The notes beneath the pieces were generated by a model, which saw only the letters and a list, made by a program, of their open reading frames with translations, did no database searches and was not told the origin of the DNA. From Manis javanica (Eukaryota; Chordata; Mammalia; Pholidota; Manidae): a stretch of 64,000 nucleotides of DNA. Position numbers and translations under genes: made by a program. The stretch covers positions 38,220,501 through 38,284,500 of the forward strand of contig NC_133157.1 of NCBI RefSeq assembly GCF_040802235.1, given 5' to 3'. Numbering within the stretch: position 1 is the first letter of the stretch; every line of letters begins with the position of its first letter. Shown here piece by piece: positions 35,526 through 46,424 of this stretch.

Positions 35526-37425
35526 TCTTGTGCTCTCATCTTTCATTGGTGTGTTATCATTACTGTCTGCCCTACTTGTTTTTTCTGTGATCAAAGTGTT
35601 GACAGATTCCTTATTTTTCATTATGGGAGAGGGTACATTTAATCCCTTTTGCTGTAGAAGTTGCTTTCCTCACAATAGGATATTCTGGGTTCTGAGTCAT
35701 TTGGGGTTTATCTAGATTGTCTCTTATCTTCTTTATGTACTAAAATCATTCACCTTGATTCTACATCCCATGTATTCATTTCTGCTGTGCTTTACAATGA
35801 TTAGATCAGATTGCAGTGGGAGAAAGCGTCTTTTCTTCTCTCCAGTCCCAGACCATTTCAGTACTTCAGAGATCTAAGGGCCCTGGCATGTCCACATATA
35901 CTGCCATGTTCAGGCTGAAGGTATCAGCCTGATCCCACTACAGTTGACACTTGGCTCTCCTCCCTAATATTAGAAAGACCTTACGGTGGGGGGTGGGGGT
36001 GGGGGTGGCACTTGGGAATAGAATGAGTAACCTGCTCTAAGTCTTTGCTGTGAGATGTCTCAGAAAACTTTTGTGTTTATGAGCAGCTTCAGAAAGAAAG
36101 AAATTCAGTACTTCAGGGGAAGGGAATCCTACCAGACTCCTGAGGATTAGCAATAACCTGAGGTAAGCAAGAAGACTCTAATTCAGTGCATTTATGAGGG
36201 AGGTTCCAGAGCATCACTGGGCAAGACTGTATTATGATCTGTGTCCAGTGCAGGGTTATGTAGATACAGGGGAACACAGTGATAGTAGAAGCAAAGTTAG
36301 TACATTTCTGTGTTCCAAGCGCCAGTCCTGTGAGATGTGAGGATGCTAGGCCTCAGGACCCATGATAAAGGTGGATCTGACCCGTGGAAGGGCAGCAGTA
36401 ACTGTGACAACACCTGAGTTGTATCAAAGAGAAAAGTGTTACTAATATTATGGTGATACTTGCTTTCAAACTTGGTATTATTAAAACAGACAAGTGTCCA
36501 GGAGTTTGGCAATGCTGTCCTGAAAAAATGGACCCATAAACAATAAAACTGTCAAAGGCAATGTCTATTTTTCAGCTTATCTCAGTTCAGTGATAGAGTT
36601 TATTTCTAGATGAAAGTAAGAACTATTATATGCTTCCAAGGAAGCAAGCAGTTCCACTGTGCTCTGGTAGGTCATACCACCAACAGGCCCTGATATGAGA
36701 AACATATTTCTTAAAAGGCACTGACATAACAGACTATGTCCTAGAAGGGCTAGAGGGAGCCATGGGGGTAAAGGCTTAATCATGTGGCATGTAGTTACGA
36801 GACTGGGAAATTTAGGCTCTGATACCTATACAGGTATTGGTATGGTAGTTTTAAGCAAATATCTGAACTGTTATGTGGAAGAGATAACATATGCACATAT
36901 ATTATATATACATATAAATAGTTATATATACCATGGATATATATGTGTGCATGTGTAGTATATATAATATAATGTATTAATATGAATGTAATACCAAAAC
37001 ACATCCAGGATCCATCTTTACCATTCAGTACCAACTTGCTCTCTAGCTATTTCTAACTGCAGGGAAGGCTTGAAAAGTAGATTTGGGTGAAGGAAGCTGG
37101 AATTGAAGTGATGGTTTAGACCAATCACAGTTAATCCACCAGTATTGGCATTTTGCTGCTTAAAAATCAAAAGGCTGTTCTCTGAGGTGCAGGAAGAAGG
37201 GCAGCAAGCAGCTGGGGATTGCCAGCAGTGAATGCTGCCCCACACTGTTCTTGCCAGATTTCCTGCCTTGTGAGATCTCCAAGGGAAAGACTTTGTTTTG
37301 GAAAAATTTTGCCTGAACGCAATGTCAAGCACATGGATAGCTGAAAATAATTAGTTGAATAAATTAATGAAAATGTATATTGATGTTAGAATATTTTTCA
37401 AAACCTCTGAATCACTTTTAGGAAG
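35526..37425. other. Unassigned non-coding DNA with G-rich run and AT repeat
   Basis: No gene recognised. Contains a G-rich run (35985-36008) and an AT-rich simple sequence (about 36886-36975, mainly TATATA with a few TG units). A 104-codon minus frame (37018-37332) has no domain. Confidence 0.4.
35985..36008 (+). other. G-rich run, potential G-quadruplex
   Basis: The sequence is GG-T-GGGGGG-T-GGGGG-T-GGGGG-T-GG. It has five G-tracts separated by single T's, but only three reach at least three G's. A two-tetrad or bulged G-quadruplex is possible in single-stranded plus-strand DNA or RNA. Confidence 0.5.
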
Positions 37426-37429
37426 AGCT

Positions 37430-37800
37430 TGCAAGCTGCCTGACCAGAAGGCTTTCCCACACACTGCACTCCCCGCTGCCAATCTTGCCCTGTGCTACTG
37501 ATTCTCCCTGGCAGCTTTTCCTTATCAGGTTATCATCATCCAGTCTGTCCAGTAAGGCGATATTCATGCCTTCCACACTCTACTGTTTGTGCATCCACAG
37601 CATCTCTTTATTAAGCTTGCTCTGGCCAGCCCAAACAGAATGTGTGTCTTTTCTTTAGGGGTTACTCTGTTCCTTTCCCTTCATGTGCTTTGCTGTGTCG
37701 ACATGTTTATCCTCTGCTGGACTCTGAGCTGCTTGAGGAAAGGGCTAGATGTGTCCATAACATTTAGCATAGAACACAAAGCAGGTGTTTGATAATGATA
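37430..37800 (+). repeat. LINE L2 3' end
   Basis: A pyrimidine-rich segment leads into the characteristic L2 terminal phrases CTGCTGGACTCTGAGCTGCTTGAGGAAAGGGC and ATAACATTTAGCATAGAAC, ending GCAGGTGTTTGATAATG. Frames are not conserved. Confidence 0.7.
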
Positions 37801-39090
37801 TTTTAAAACCAAATAGTCCCAGTTTGAAAACTCTAAAAGATACATATGAGCACTAGGAAAGAAAGATTCAGGAAAGTTATGCTTCCTTCAGAAAGACTCA
37901 TGAGTCCCACAGATTCATTGCCTTTTTTCAGATCCAGATTTTTGTGATGACTGAAAACTTCCCATCTTTCAGACCTGGTCATCATCAATCATATTTCTTT
38001 TAGAAACAATGTTAAAATTTATGTTGCTAAAGTTGCCACCTTTAGCTTAAGTCAAATTTTATGAAAAACTTAATTAGTTCTTTATTTTGACATCTTCATG
38101 CTTATTTAAACTTAGGAAGAGAGTTTCTATTCTCTCATATTATCAAAGTCTTAACAACAATTTTTCTAACAAGGAGTGCCTCAGGGCCAGTTGTTACAGC
38201 AATTATCAATTATATTTGGCTTCATTGAATTTGCAAAATTAGCTTTTTAAAGTACCATTTAATTCACTTTCCAGTCTCACTCCTCAAGAAGGTAATTAAT
38301 GAACTATAATTAAACATGAATCATAAAGTACTGGGAAGTTTTAAATTAAATCATTATTGAATTTTGTTTTTGCTATCAGTTGGTATACTCAGGTACTGCA
38401 GGGCACTGAATACATCAGAGAACAGTGCCCTGCAACTCATGCCAGCACCCCCCAGCCCCCGCATTTTGTCACTACTTACAGTTATATATATATATCTAAC
38501 ATTAATGTAATAAAAATGTCCCATCTGTTAGTTCCTCAAGCCTAGGGGCTGTCAAAAGTACATTTTAAAATACTCTAGGAGCTGCAAAAAATACATGTCA
38601 ATATTGATTTGTTCATTCCCTGTGAAGTAAATCACCTTTGACCCTGAAGATTAATCTGTGGTAAAAAAGTGGGTCCTGAGACTGTCAGCATCCCTTTCAT
38701 ACGCTATGTAACAACCACACCTACAGCCCATACCTCATATCTCACCTTGAGATAGACGATTTTAAGAGACACAAAAAGTGGCTTCTCTCCAGAAAAACGT
38801 TGGACAACCCACTAAAATATTGCTAAATATTACTACTAAAGGGTTATAGATATATAAAACAATATTTTCATTTGAGGCAACATTCAATTTGTAATTTTTT
38901 ATTATTTCTCTTTTTATTGCTACTAAAATAGCAGCTGCTATTTCAGATGAATTCATACAGAAAAGCACAAAAAGAAAAAATTCCATATTATATATTCCTA
39001 TCAGAGCTAAAATTTAGTAACATTTTATAATGTACATATACATATGTATGTGTGTATATATAATACATATATTTCATATATTTCACATTC
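37801..39090. other. Unassigned non-coding DNA with a 12-bp inverted repeat
   Basis: No supported gene. Includes the perfect inverted repeat at 38397-38434 and a short TATATA run near 38485. Confidence 0.4.
38397..38434. repeat. Perfect 12-bp inverted repeat
   Basis: TGCAGGGCACTG (38397-38408) and CAGTGCCCTGCA (38423-38434) are exact reverse complements separated by 14 bases. The stem does not extend outward. Confidence 0.9.
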
Positions 39091-39099
39091 ATATTTACC

Positions 39100-39300
39100 C
39101 ATTTCTGATGTTTTTTAAAAATATTTTTTAATGGTTGTAGAGTATTTCATCCAATACACCATAATTGGTATAACCAATCACTAATAATTGGACATGGAGG
39201 TTTTCAACTTTTTACTAATTTAATAAATTCTTACTGATTAACACTTTTGCTTGTATCTTTGATTATTTCCCAAGTATCACATTTTAGAACTAGTAAGTCT
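39100..39300 (-). mobile_element. Possible old L1M 3' fragment, antisense
   Basis: Contains TTGTAGAGTATTTCATCCAATACACC and AATTGGACATGGAGGTTTTCAAC. These resemble the complement of the 3' region of very old L1M elements (ATACTCCAT...TATTGTTGGACATTTAGG). Confidence 0.45.
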
Positions 39301-39343
39301 GGGTTTGTCAATTTTGTTTTATCTTTTTTTTTAAAAACGGTTA

Positions 39344-40780
39344 TATTATTTATTTATGGGTTTTCTGTGCATCATTTATTTCTGCCCTAATCTTTATTTT
39401 TCCTTTAGCCCTTTAACTTTTTAGTTTGTTCTTTTTCTGGTTCCTTGAGGTGTATAATTAGGTTGTTTATTTGAAATCTTCTTTTTTTAATGTGGGTGTT
39501 TATCACATTAATTCCCCTCTCGATACTACTTTTGCTGCATCCCACAAGTTTTAGTGTGTTCTATTTTTGTTTTCATTTCTCTTGAGGTAGTGTTAAATTT
39601 TCCTTTTGATTTCCTCTTTGACACAGTGGCTGTTCAAGAATGTGTTGTTTGATTTCCACACATTTGTAAATTTTTCAGTTGTCTCTCTGTTTTATATATA
39701 TTGATTTCTAGTGTCATTCTATTGTGGTCAGAAAACATAGTTGGTATAATTTCAATATTCTTAAATTTGTTGAGACTTATTTTATAATCTAACATATGAC
39801 CTATCCTAGATAATGCTCCATATGCACTTGAGAAGAATGTGTATTCTGCTGTTGTATGGAAAGTTCTGTATATGTTGGTTAGATCCATTTGGTCGGAAGT
39901 GTGGTCCAAGTCCACTGTTTCCTTAATCGACTTTCTGTGTGGGTGCTCTGTTCATTATTGTAAATGGGGTATTTAAGTGTCCTATTATTATTACATTGAT
40001 GGCTATCTATTTCCCCCTTCATATCTGTCAATATTTATTTTCTATATTTAGGTATATTAGGTGCTGTGATGTTGAATGCAAGTGTTGTATCTTCCTGATG
40101 AATTAAGCCTTTTATTATTATATATAATGATCTTTTTTGTCCCTTGTGACTATTTTTGACTTAAAGTCTATTTTTTCTGATAGACGTTCAGGTACCTCTG
40201 CTTTCTTTTCTTTAAAATTTGCATGGATTATCTTCTTCCATCCCTTTCCTTTCTGCCTGTGTTTAACTCTAAAGTGAGTCTCTTGTAGATAGCATATACT
40301 TGGATCCTTTTAAAAAATCCATTCAGCTAGTCTGTAACTTCTGATTGGAGAGTTTAATCCATATATATTTAAAGTAATTATTTATAGACAAGGACTTACC
40401 ATTGCCATTTTGTCAATTTTTTTCCTTTCTGATATGTGGTTTGTCTTCCCTTCTCTTCTTCCCTTGCTATCGTTTTTTATGATTTGTTGATTTTTCTTGT
40501 AGTGACAGGCTTTGATTCCTTTTTCTTCTTTTGTATGTCTACTGTAGGTGTTTTCTTTGTGATTACCATGAGAGTTACATAAAGCATCTTATAGCTATAA
40601 CTGTCTATTTTAAGCTGAAAATAATTTAACTTCAATCACATATAGAAACTCTATCTTTTCCTTTCCCTCCTGTACTTTATTGTTGATATCACACTTTACA
40701 TTTTTTATATTGTGTGTCTATTAACAAAGTTTTGTAGTTATTCTTAATACTTTTTTATTTTAATTTTTATAATACAGTGT
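39344..40780 (-). mobile_element. L1M ORF2 5' half with endonuclease domain, antisense
   Basis: Long antisense L1 segment. Read on the minus strand it covers the upstream region, the start of ORF2 and the apurinic-type endonuclease domain. A surviving 93-codon frame (39634-39915) carries the C-terminal part of the endonuclease: NIYRTFHTTAEYTFF, then IGHML, and the catalytic SDHN motif. The earlier catalytic-loop motif normally GDFN appears decayed (GHLN at about 39965-39980). Other frames are broken, so the element is inactive. It lies head to tail against a sense L1 3' end at 40785. Confidence 0.85.
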
Positions 40781-40784
40781 AATA

Positions 40785-41212
40785 TGAGACAATATGGATA
40801 AAACTGGAGGACATTATGCTAAATGAAATAAGCCAGTCACTGAAGGACAGATACTGCATGATTCTACTCATATGAGAGACTTAAAATAGCCATACTCAAA
40901 GAAGTGGAGAATAGAATGATGCTTTGGTGCTTACCAGGGGCTGTAGGGAAGGGGAAATGGGAATTGTTGTTCAATAGATAGAATGTTTTAATTATTTGAG
41001 ATAAATTACATGAATTAGAGAACTTCTATAAAAACAAAGGGAGACAAGGAAACTTTTGGAGGTGATGAATATGTCTATTACCTTGATTGTGATGACGATT
41101 CACAGGTGTATGTATATGCTCAAATTAATCAAATTGTATACATTAAATATGTGCAGCTTTTTGTAAATCAGTTATTCCTTGATAAAATTGTTTAAAAAAT
41201 AAAATTAATATT
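40785..41212 (+). mobile_element. LINE-1 3' end (L1MB type)
   Basis: Sense L1: GGAGGACATTATGCTAAATGAAATAAGCCAGTCACTGAAGGAC, ATTCTACTCATATGAGAG, TGCTTACCAGGGGCTG, TTGGAGGTGATGAATATG and an A-rich end (TTTAAAAAATAAAATT). It directly follows the inverted ORF2 endonuclease segment. Confidence 0.88.
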
Positions 41213-41218
41213 CCTGAG

Positions 41219-41563
41219 TATATTAGTTTCTGTCAGTTTTTAAAACCCTACCACAAATTTAGCAGCTGCAAACAAAACCCCTTTATTAACTCACAGTTCT
41301 GTAGGGCAGAAGTCTGGTCATGGCATGGCTAAATTCCTTGCTTAGGTTCTCACAAGGCTGAATCTAGGTGCCAGGTGGCTGTGACCTCATCTAGACCCTG
41401 AGGTTCTCTTCTGAATTCACATGATTGAGTCAGAGTTTAGTTCTTGGCAGCTGTAGGACTGAGGTTCCTGTTTCCTTGATGGCTGTCATTTGGAAGCCAC
41501 TTTCCATATTCCATGTCACATGATACTCTCAATTTTTAACACATGAAATGGAGAATCTTCCTC
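41219..41563 (-). mobile_element. MLT1-like (ERVL-MaLR) LTR, part 1, antisense
   Basis: The plus strand opens with TATTAGTTTCTGTCAG and CCACAAATTTAGCAGCTGCAAAC, the complement of an MLT1-type LTR end. A CACAGTTCTGTAGGGCAGAAGTC phrase follows. It is interrupted at 41563 by another LTR and appears to resume at 41961. Confidence 0.65.
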
Positions 41564-41960
41564 TGTTGGTCTACTAGGGCTTCCATGACAAAGCACCATT
41601 GACTGGCCAGCTTAAACTGCAGAAATTTCTTCCTCACTTTAATGGAGGCCAGAAATCCAGGATCAAGGTGATTCCAGGATTGGCCTCTTAGGAGGCTTCT
41701 TTGGCCGGCTCGTAGGTGGCTCTCTTCTTGCTGTGGCCTCGCATGGCCTTCCATTTGGGTGTGTGCTTGAGAGCTGGGTGCAGGGTTTCTGGTGGCTGTT
41801 ACTCTCTTTGTAAAGAAACTAGTTATATTGGATTAAGGTTCCACATTGATGATCTCATTTAACCTTTATCAATTCCTTATAGGCTTTATCTCCAAAAATA
41901 GTCACAGTGTGGGTTAGGGTTTAAACATATGAATTTTCAGGAGCCACTACTCAGTCCACA
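41564..41960 (-). mobile_element. MLT1A-like LTR, antisense, nested
   Basis: The plus strand runs from TGTTGGTCTACTAGGGCTTCCATGACAAAG to GGAGCCACTACTCAGTCCACA. It shows TGT...ACA ends and the MLT1A landmarks GCCAGAAATCCAGGATCAAGG, TTCTTTGGCCGGCTCGTAGG and TCATTTAACC. It is 397 bp, typical of the family. No clear 5-bp target duplication survives. No internal retroviral sequence is present. Confidence 0.7.
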
Positions 41961-42241
41961 GTACTTCTTTATGCCAAATTCCCCTCATGTTTGCAAACTC
42001 TCACACCACAGAAAGTCTAGCACATTTTAAGTCCATTTGATTAGATGAGACCCACTGAGAATAACATTGCTATCTTAAAATCAGCTGACTAGAGACCATG
42101 ATGACATCTGGAAAACCCCTTCATAGAAGCACCTAAACTACTTCTAAACTGAATAACTGGAAGTTCATAGGATACATGGAGAAGATGCATTACCATAGTA
42201 CACAAGAATCTTGGGGGTCATCTTAAAATATGCCCTACCAC
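41961..42241 (-). mobile_element. MLT1-like LTR, part 2, antisense
   Basis: Continuation of the LTR begun at 41219: TAACATTGCTATCTTAAAATCAGCTGACTAGAGACC, CCCCTTCATAGAAGCACCTAAACTAC, GGGGGTCATCTTAAAATATGCCCTACCAC. These match the same LTR type as 45772-46418, whose terminal phrase order is identical. Confidence 0.6.
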
Positions 42242-42294
42242 TCTGAATCTAAGGGTGTGGTGCATACTGCTATGTGGCACTGGTGTGAAATTTT

Positions 42295-42400
42295 AAAGCC
42301 AGGAGTGATACTGGTCATTCAGCATCAGCTCTGCTACTTACTGATTCTGCAACTTGCATTCTTGTCTGGAAAATGAATCAAATGATCCCTGTTTTCTGAC
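42295..42400 (+). repeat. MIR SINE fragment
   Basis: A sense MIR-like middle: CAGCTCTGCTACTTACTGATTCTGCAACTTGCATTC, then CTGGAAAATGAATCAAATGATCCCTG. Short and diverged. Confidence 0.5.
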
Positions 42401-42404
42401 CTGA

Positions 42405-43385
42405 TATATTACTATTTTAGGAAGCAAGAATCACCTTCCTGTGCTGCTTGCCAATTTTCCATTCTATTGCACTTTGTCCATACTTGTCCTTTATTTCTAG
42501 ATACTGAGAGCAGTGGCAATTTCCTTAAAGTTTAAAGAAGATAAACTGCACAAATGTGAAAAAAAGTTGAGCCTGATTCTCTCCTTCTAAGCAGCCTCAT
42601 GATGGTGAGAATTCCCAGGGCATTAAAAATAGCCTCATGACTGGTAATATAGCCCTGTAGTTTCTTTGCATGTCAGTAGATCATGTCCATGAGACTATAT
42701 TTCAACACCAGATGATAGGCATTTGGTGAAATTTTAGTATTTTTTTAGTGTTGTCCTCGTCATTTAATAGGGTCCTTCAAAAAAGCAGAACACAGCATGA
42801 TAATACAGAGCCCTATACCATCAATGTCTGATCTTTTGTTTTCATATTGAATGACTGTTACCTAGCTCTTGGGGTTCATGGTGCTTATTTTCCCATTCTA
42901 ATTTTCAGCAACACCTCTGCTTTTCTCTTTAATGCTGCCACTCTCCTGCAGAGCTCACCAATGCATTGTCAACAATCTTTCTTGAATTTACACGGCACTG
43001 CCAGTCATCCCAGCTGCCCTAAGCAAAAGAAAAAGGAGTTCACTTCCATGTTTGTCCTTTATCAGCTTGCAGTGATTCCTGATAAGACAAAACTTCAGCT
43101 TTTCAAACAAAGTGTGCACTATCCATTATGTATTATGCTATCTGATTATACATGTCCATAACTTCTTTTAGGAATAGAGGGCCTTTACATATTATTTCAA
43201 TGGCCTCTGAGCATTTGTCTATGATAGGAGATTATGTTTGGAACCAATGTAGAGAAAAATGTTCATGATGCTCATCTGGCTTTATTCTTTGAGGTGAGTA
43301 ATCAGTGATTATTCTAGTGTGAAGTAATAATTTCCATCTTAGTATTTGCATTATATTACTGGTTGCACCCACCCAGTGCAGCAGG
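42405..43385. other. Unassigned non-coding DNA
   Basis: No gene. A 104-codon plus frame (42847-43161) has no recognisable domain and no splice or promoter support. Confidence 0.4.
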
Positions 43386-43389
43386 TGAC

Positions 43390-43610
43390 AATAATAATGG
43401 TATATATGCACTTCTAATGGGTATTTAGTAGGTGTCAGTTACTGGACTAAAAACTTTACATGTATTATCTCATTTACTCCTAATAAAAGCACAATTAAGA
43501 ATGTATTGTGATTATACTATTTCACATTTGAGGAAACTGAACAGAGAACCTAAGTAACCATGTCCACTCATAGAGATAATAAGGGGCAAAGATAATAGAT
43601 GACTCAATTA
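43390..43610 (-). repeat. MIR SINE, antisense
   Basis: The MIR complement is clear: TACATGTATTATCTCATTTACTCC, ATTTCACATTTGAGGAAACTGAACAGAGAACCTAAGTAACC. Near full length. Confidence 0.8.
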
Positions 43611-43694
43611 TTTCTGAAATCAGAGATTATTCTTCTGTGTTGGAACACATTATGATATACTCTAATAAATGTAAAAAACATTTTTTTTTGGCCC

Positions 43695-43860
43695 AGAAAC
43701 ATAATGTGGTAGAGTAGACAGAGCAAAGGCTAAAGGTCTACATAGAATTGATTCAAATTCCATTTCAGTCACTTGCCAGCTTTGTGTCTCTGTCCTAAGT
43801 ACATAATCTTTATACTTCAATTTCCTTATCTCTCAGTAAGCAAATAAAACATTCCATGAT
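43695..43860 (+). repeat. MIR SINE
   Basis: Sense MIR: AATGTGGTAGAGTAGACAGAGC head, TTCAAATTCCATTTCAGTCACTTGCCAGCTTTGTGTC, then TACTTCAATTTCCTTATCTC. The conserved central box is well preserved. Confidence 0.75.
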
Positions 43861-44089
43861 GGGTATATTGTTTTCATTTCACATGACATATGCAATCAAT
43901 TAAAAGTAGCTATCTAGATCTTTGTATTGAGATGGATTCCATTGCCATAAACTATTGTGATAGACTAATGATGTCCCCAGTGGACCCTGAATCGGACAGT
44001 GTCATCATGGGCATAACAGGTTTGCTCTCCCTAAGCCAGGGCATAATGGAACCTGAGAGATAAGTGATAAGGCCCCCTTCTGCTATTAT

Positions 44090-44300
44090 CAGGTTTTTTA
44101 ATTCCATGAGTATATATTTAGAAAACAGTTAAGTGTTTGAGCTTCTTCTATCTGTCAGACTTTGAGTTAGCTGCTTTGTGAAACATGATGAAGTATGATC
44201 ACTGGGTTTCAAGAGTTCATGTTTAGGTCTAATTGTGGGATGGAGGAAGAGAGGGAAAAGAAGCCATGTAGTAGCTAACTTTGGTTGTGGAATAGTATCA
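44090..44300 (-). repeat. Probable LINE L2 3' end, antisense
   Basis: AGTGTTTGAGCTTCTTCTATCTGTCAGACTTTGAGTTAG follows the pattern of the L2 terminus in reverse (gagcacctactatgtgccagg). A 'hold-up' phrase GGTTTCAAGAGTTCATGTTTAGG comes next. Confidence 0.5.
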
Positions 44301-44304
44301 TAAA

Positions 44305-45650
44305 AATGCAGAAATTCTCAATCCATTTCTTTATATCAGAGTAATCATGGGCCATAAGTCTAGGACTTCCATGGAAATTAATGGGTAAAATGTCAGCAGA
44401 GGCAAAGCATAACCTGATAGGTAAAGCTTAATTTGCTTTCTTCTCAATATTTTCAGCACATGTAAATTCTTTAATATGCCCTCTTTCCCTAGTTTATTTC
44501 CCCAACTGCCAGTCTTACCCCAAAGTTCTCGCCGTTCCTAAATTGAGATAATGCTAGAAAGAACCAGACCAAAAAGTTAAAAAAACAAAAACAAACCCTG
44601 AGCAAACACTTGTAGGGGATTTCATTTGTCTCCAGGTCTAGGCCTAAAATAGGCCCCACTCTTTGCAGCTCCATATAACTGGGCATCTTTTTTGTGCTTT
44701 GGTTAGCTTGTGTGCAACAAGGCCCCAGGAGGAGAACTGACAGAAATGGGTTTACACGGAGCTGCATTTGCAAGCACCCTCCATAGGCATCATCGCATAT
44801 GCTCTTCTTGTACACCAAGAGCAATAATATTCCGTCAGTCTTTTCCTCAGCCTTTCCTTAGAACCAGCTCAGCTTTCTTTTCTAAGGTGTGATTTTTTTT
44901 CAAGTGATATTCAGTTCTTGGATGAATTTTCATAGAGTAGATGGATCAGGTCACATTCTAAACCTCAAGTATGTTAGGAGAGGAAGATAGTGTCTTTTCT
45001 TTAGTTTAGCATTTTCTTTCCAAAGTCTTGTTGGGCTTTGGCCTGAAGGCAGGGAAGGCATGTACCAAGTGTGTAGTGTGCATGTGTAAATATATGCATG
45101 TGTGTTTTATACATTCTTTACCTAGCACATCTCATTTTCTGTTTGGTTATCTTGGTTCTTGGTGGCATAGCAAATTCCATTATACTTGAAATGTTTAATT
45201 GGAGAACAATGATTATGACTTTGGTATTAATCTACATTAATTATGAAAACAGATATTGAATTATTTCATAGCATTTCTAATTTTGTGAATGACTATATGC
45301 ATTTTTTAAAAGAACTTGCCCTATTAGTGCATTTAACTTTTCTTTTTCAAGAGGATATTGATGTTGTTCAGAGATTCTGTTTTTCATAATCATGTCTAAA
45401 TAATGCTGCATATTCCTTCAAGGACTTGAATAAGATTGCTTGGGTATCTTGGAAATACTCATTCCTGATGTGAATTTTTGTCTTTTCTGAAGTATGTATT
45501 ACTTGAGTCTAACATACATAAAAGTACCAATATCTTCACTTGAGAAATGTCATAAAGATGATTCAATTATGTAAAAGCAAATATGTATTAAAAGTCCTTA
45601 GAGTAATTTTGCCTATCTTTAGACCCTAATGTAATTGCTGCAGTTAAACA
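44305..45650. other. Unassigned non-coding DNA
   Basis: No supported gene. A 111-codon minus frame (44489-44824) has no domain. Confidence 0.4.
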
Positions 45651-45654
45651 ACTT

Positions 45655-45735
45655 CATCTGTCAAATATTTATGCACTGCAGTTTATGTGCCAGGCTCTTC
45701 TCTAAGTGTTAGAGATATTGTATGAACAACACATA
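45655..45735 (-). repeat. LINE L2 3' end, antisense
   Basis: The plus strand reads TGTCAAATATTTATGCACTGCAGTTTATGTGCCAGGCTCTTCTCTAAGTGTTAGAGAT, the complement of an L2 terminus. It abuts a (CA)n tract. Confidence 0.75.
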
Positions 45736-45757
45736 CACACACACACACATGCACACA
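45735..45757. repeat. (CA)n microsatellite
   Basis: About seven uninterrupted CA units followed by interrupted ones. Confidence 0.85.
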
Positions 45758-45771
45758 ATTGAGAAGCTGCC

Positions 45772-46418
45772 TGTATTAGGTTTTTATTGCCACCATAACA
45801 AATTATCACAAAATCAGTGGCTTAAAACAAAACATTGATTATCTCACAGTTTCCTTGGGCCAGTACAGAGTGGCTCAGTTGGTTCTCTGAAGTCCTCCAA
45901 GACCAAAATCAAGATGTCAGCAAGAGTACATTCCTTTTTGTAGGCTCTGAAGGAGAATTTGCTTCCAAGATTCTTCAGGTTGTTGACAGAATTCAATCTC
46001 ATGTGGTTATAGGACCGAAGTCCTAGCCTCCTTGCTGATTCTCAGTTTCTAGGACTGCTGGCATTCCCTGGCTCATGGCCCTCTTCCAAGTCAACAAGGG
46101 CAGGGAGAGTCCTTCCATTCTTTCCATCCCTCTTTTTTTCTGCCTCATTTCTCCTGCCTTGCTCTTCTGCCACATCACTTTGTCTCCTTCACTTTCCTCT
46201 TCTACAGTTCAGGGTTCACATAACTCTATCAACACACCAGGAAATGCAAAATAATTATTTAAAGGTCAAATGATCAGTAATCCCATCAGTGTAATCAGTA
46301 ATCTCATCTATAAAATCCCTTCACAGCAGCACCTAGCTTAGTGTTTAATGGAATAACAAAGAGATCAGATTCCTGGGGGTGCAGGGGTAGGGAGGACATC
46401 AGATTCTGCCTACCAGCA
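45772..46418 (-). mobile_element. MLT1-like (ERVL-MaLR) solo LTR, antisense
   Basis: Plus-strand start TGTATTAGGTTTTTATTGCC and end ATTCTGCCTACCAGCA give TG...CA termini. Internal landmarks are CACAAAATCAGTGGCTTAAAAC, CTGGCTCATGGCCCTCTTCC and CCCTTCACAGCAGCACCTAGC. The bases TGCC lie directly on each side, possibly four bases of a 5-bp target duplication. It is the same family as the split LTR at 41219-42241. Confidence 0.7.
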
Positions 46419-46424
46419 TGCCTA

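Noticed and set aside
39634..39915. L1 endonuclease frame as a functional gene
   Set aside because: Only the C-terminal part of the domain is open. Upstream catalytic motifs are decayed and the rest of ORF2 is absent, so it is a fossil.
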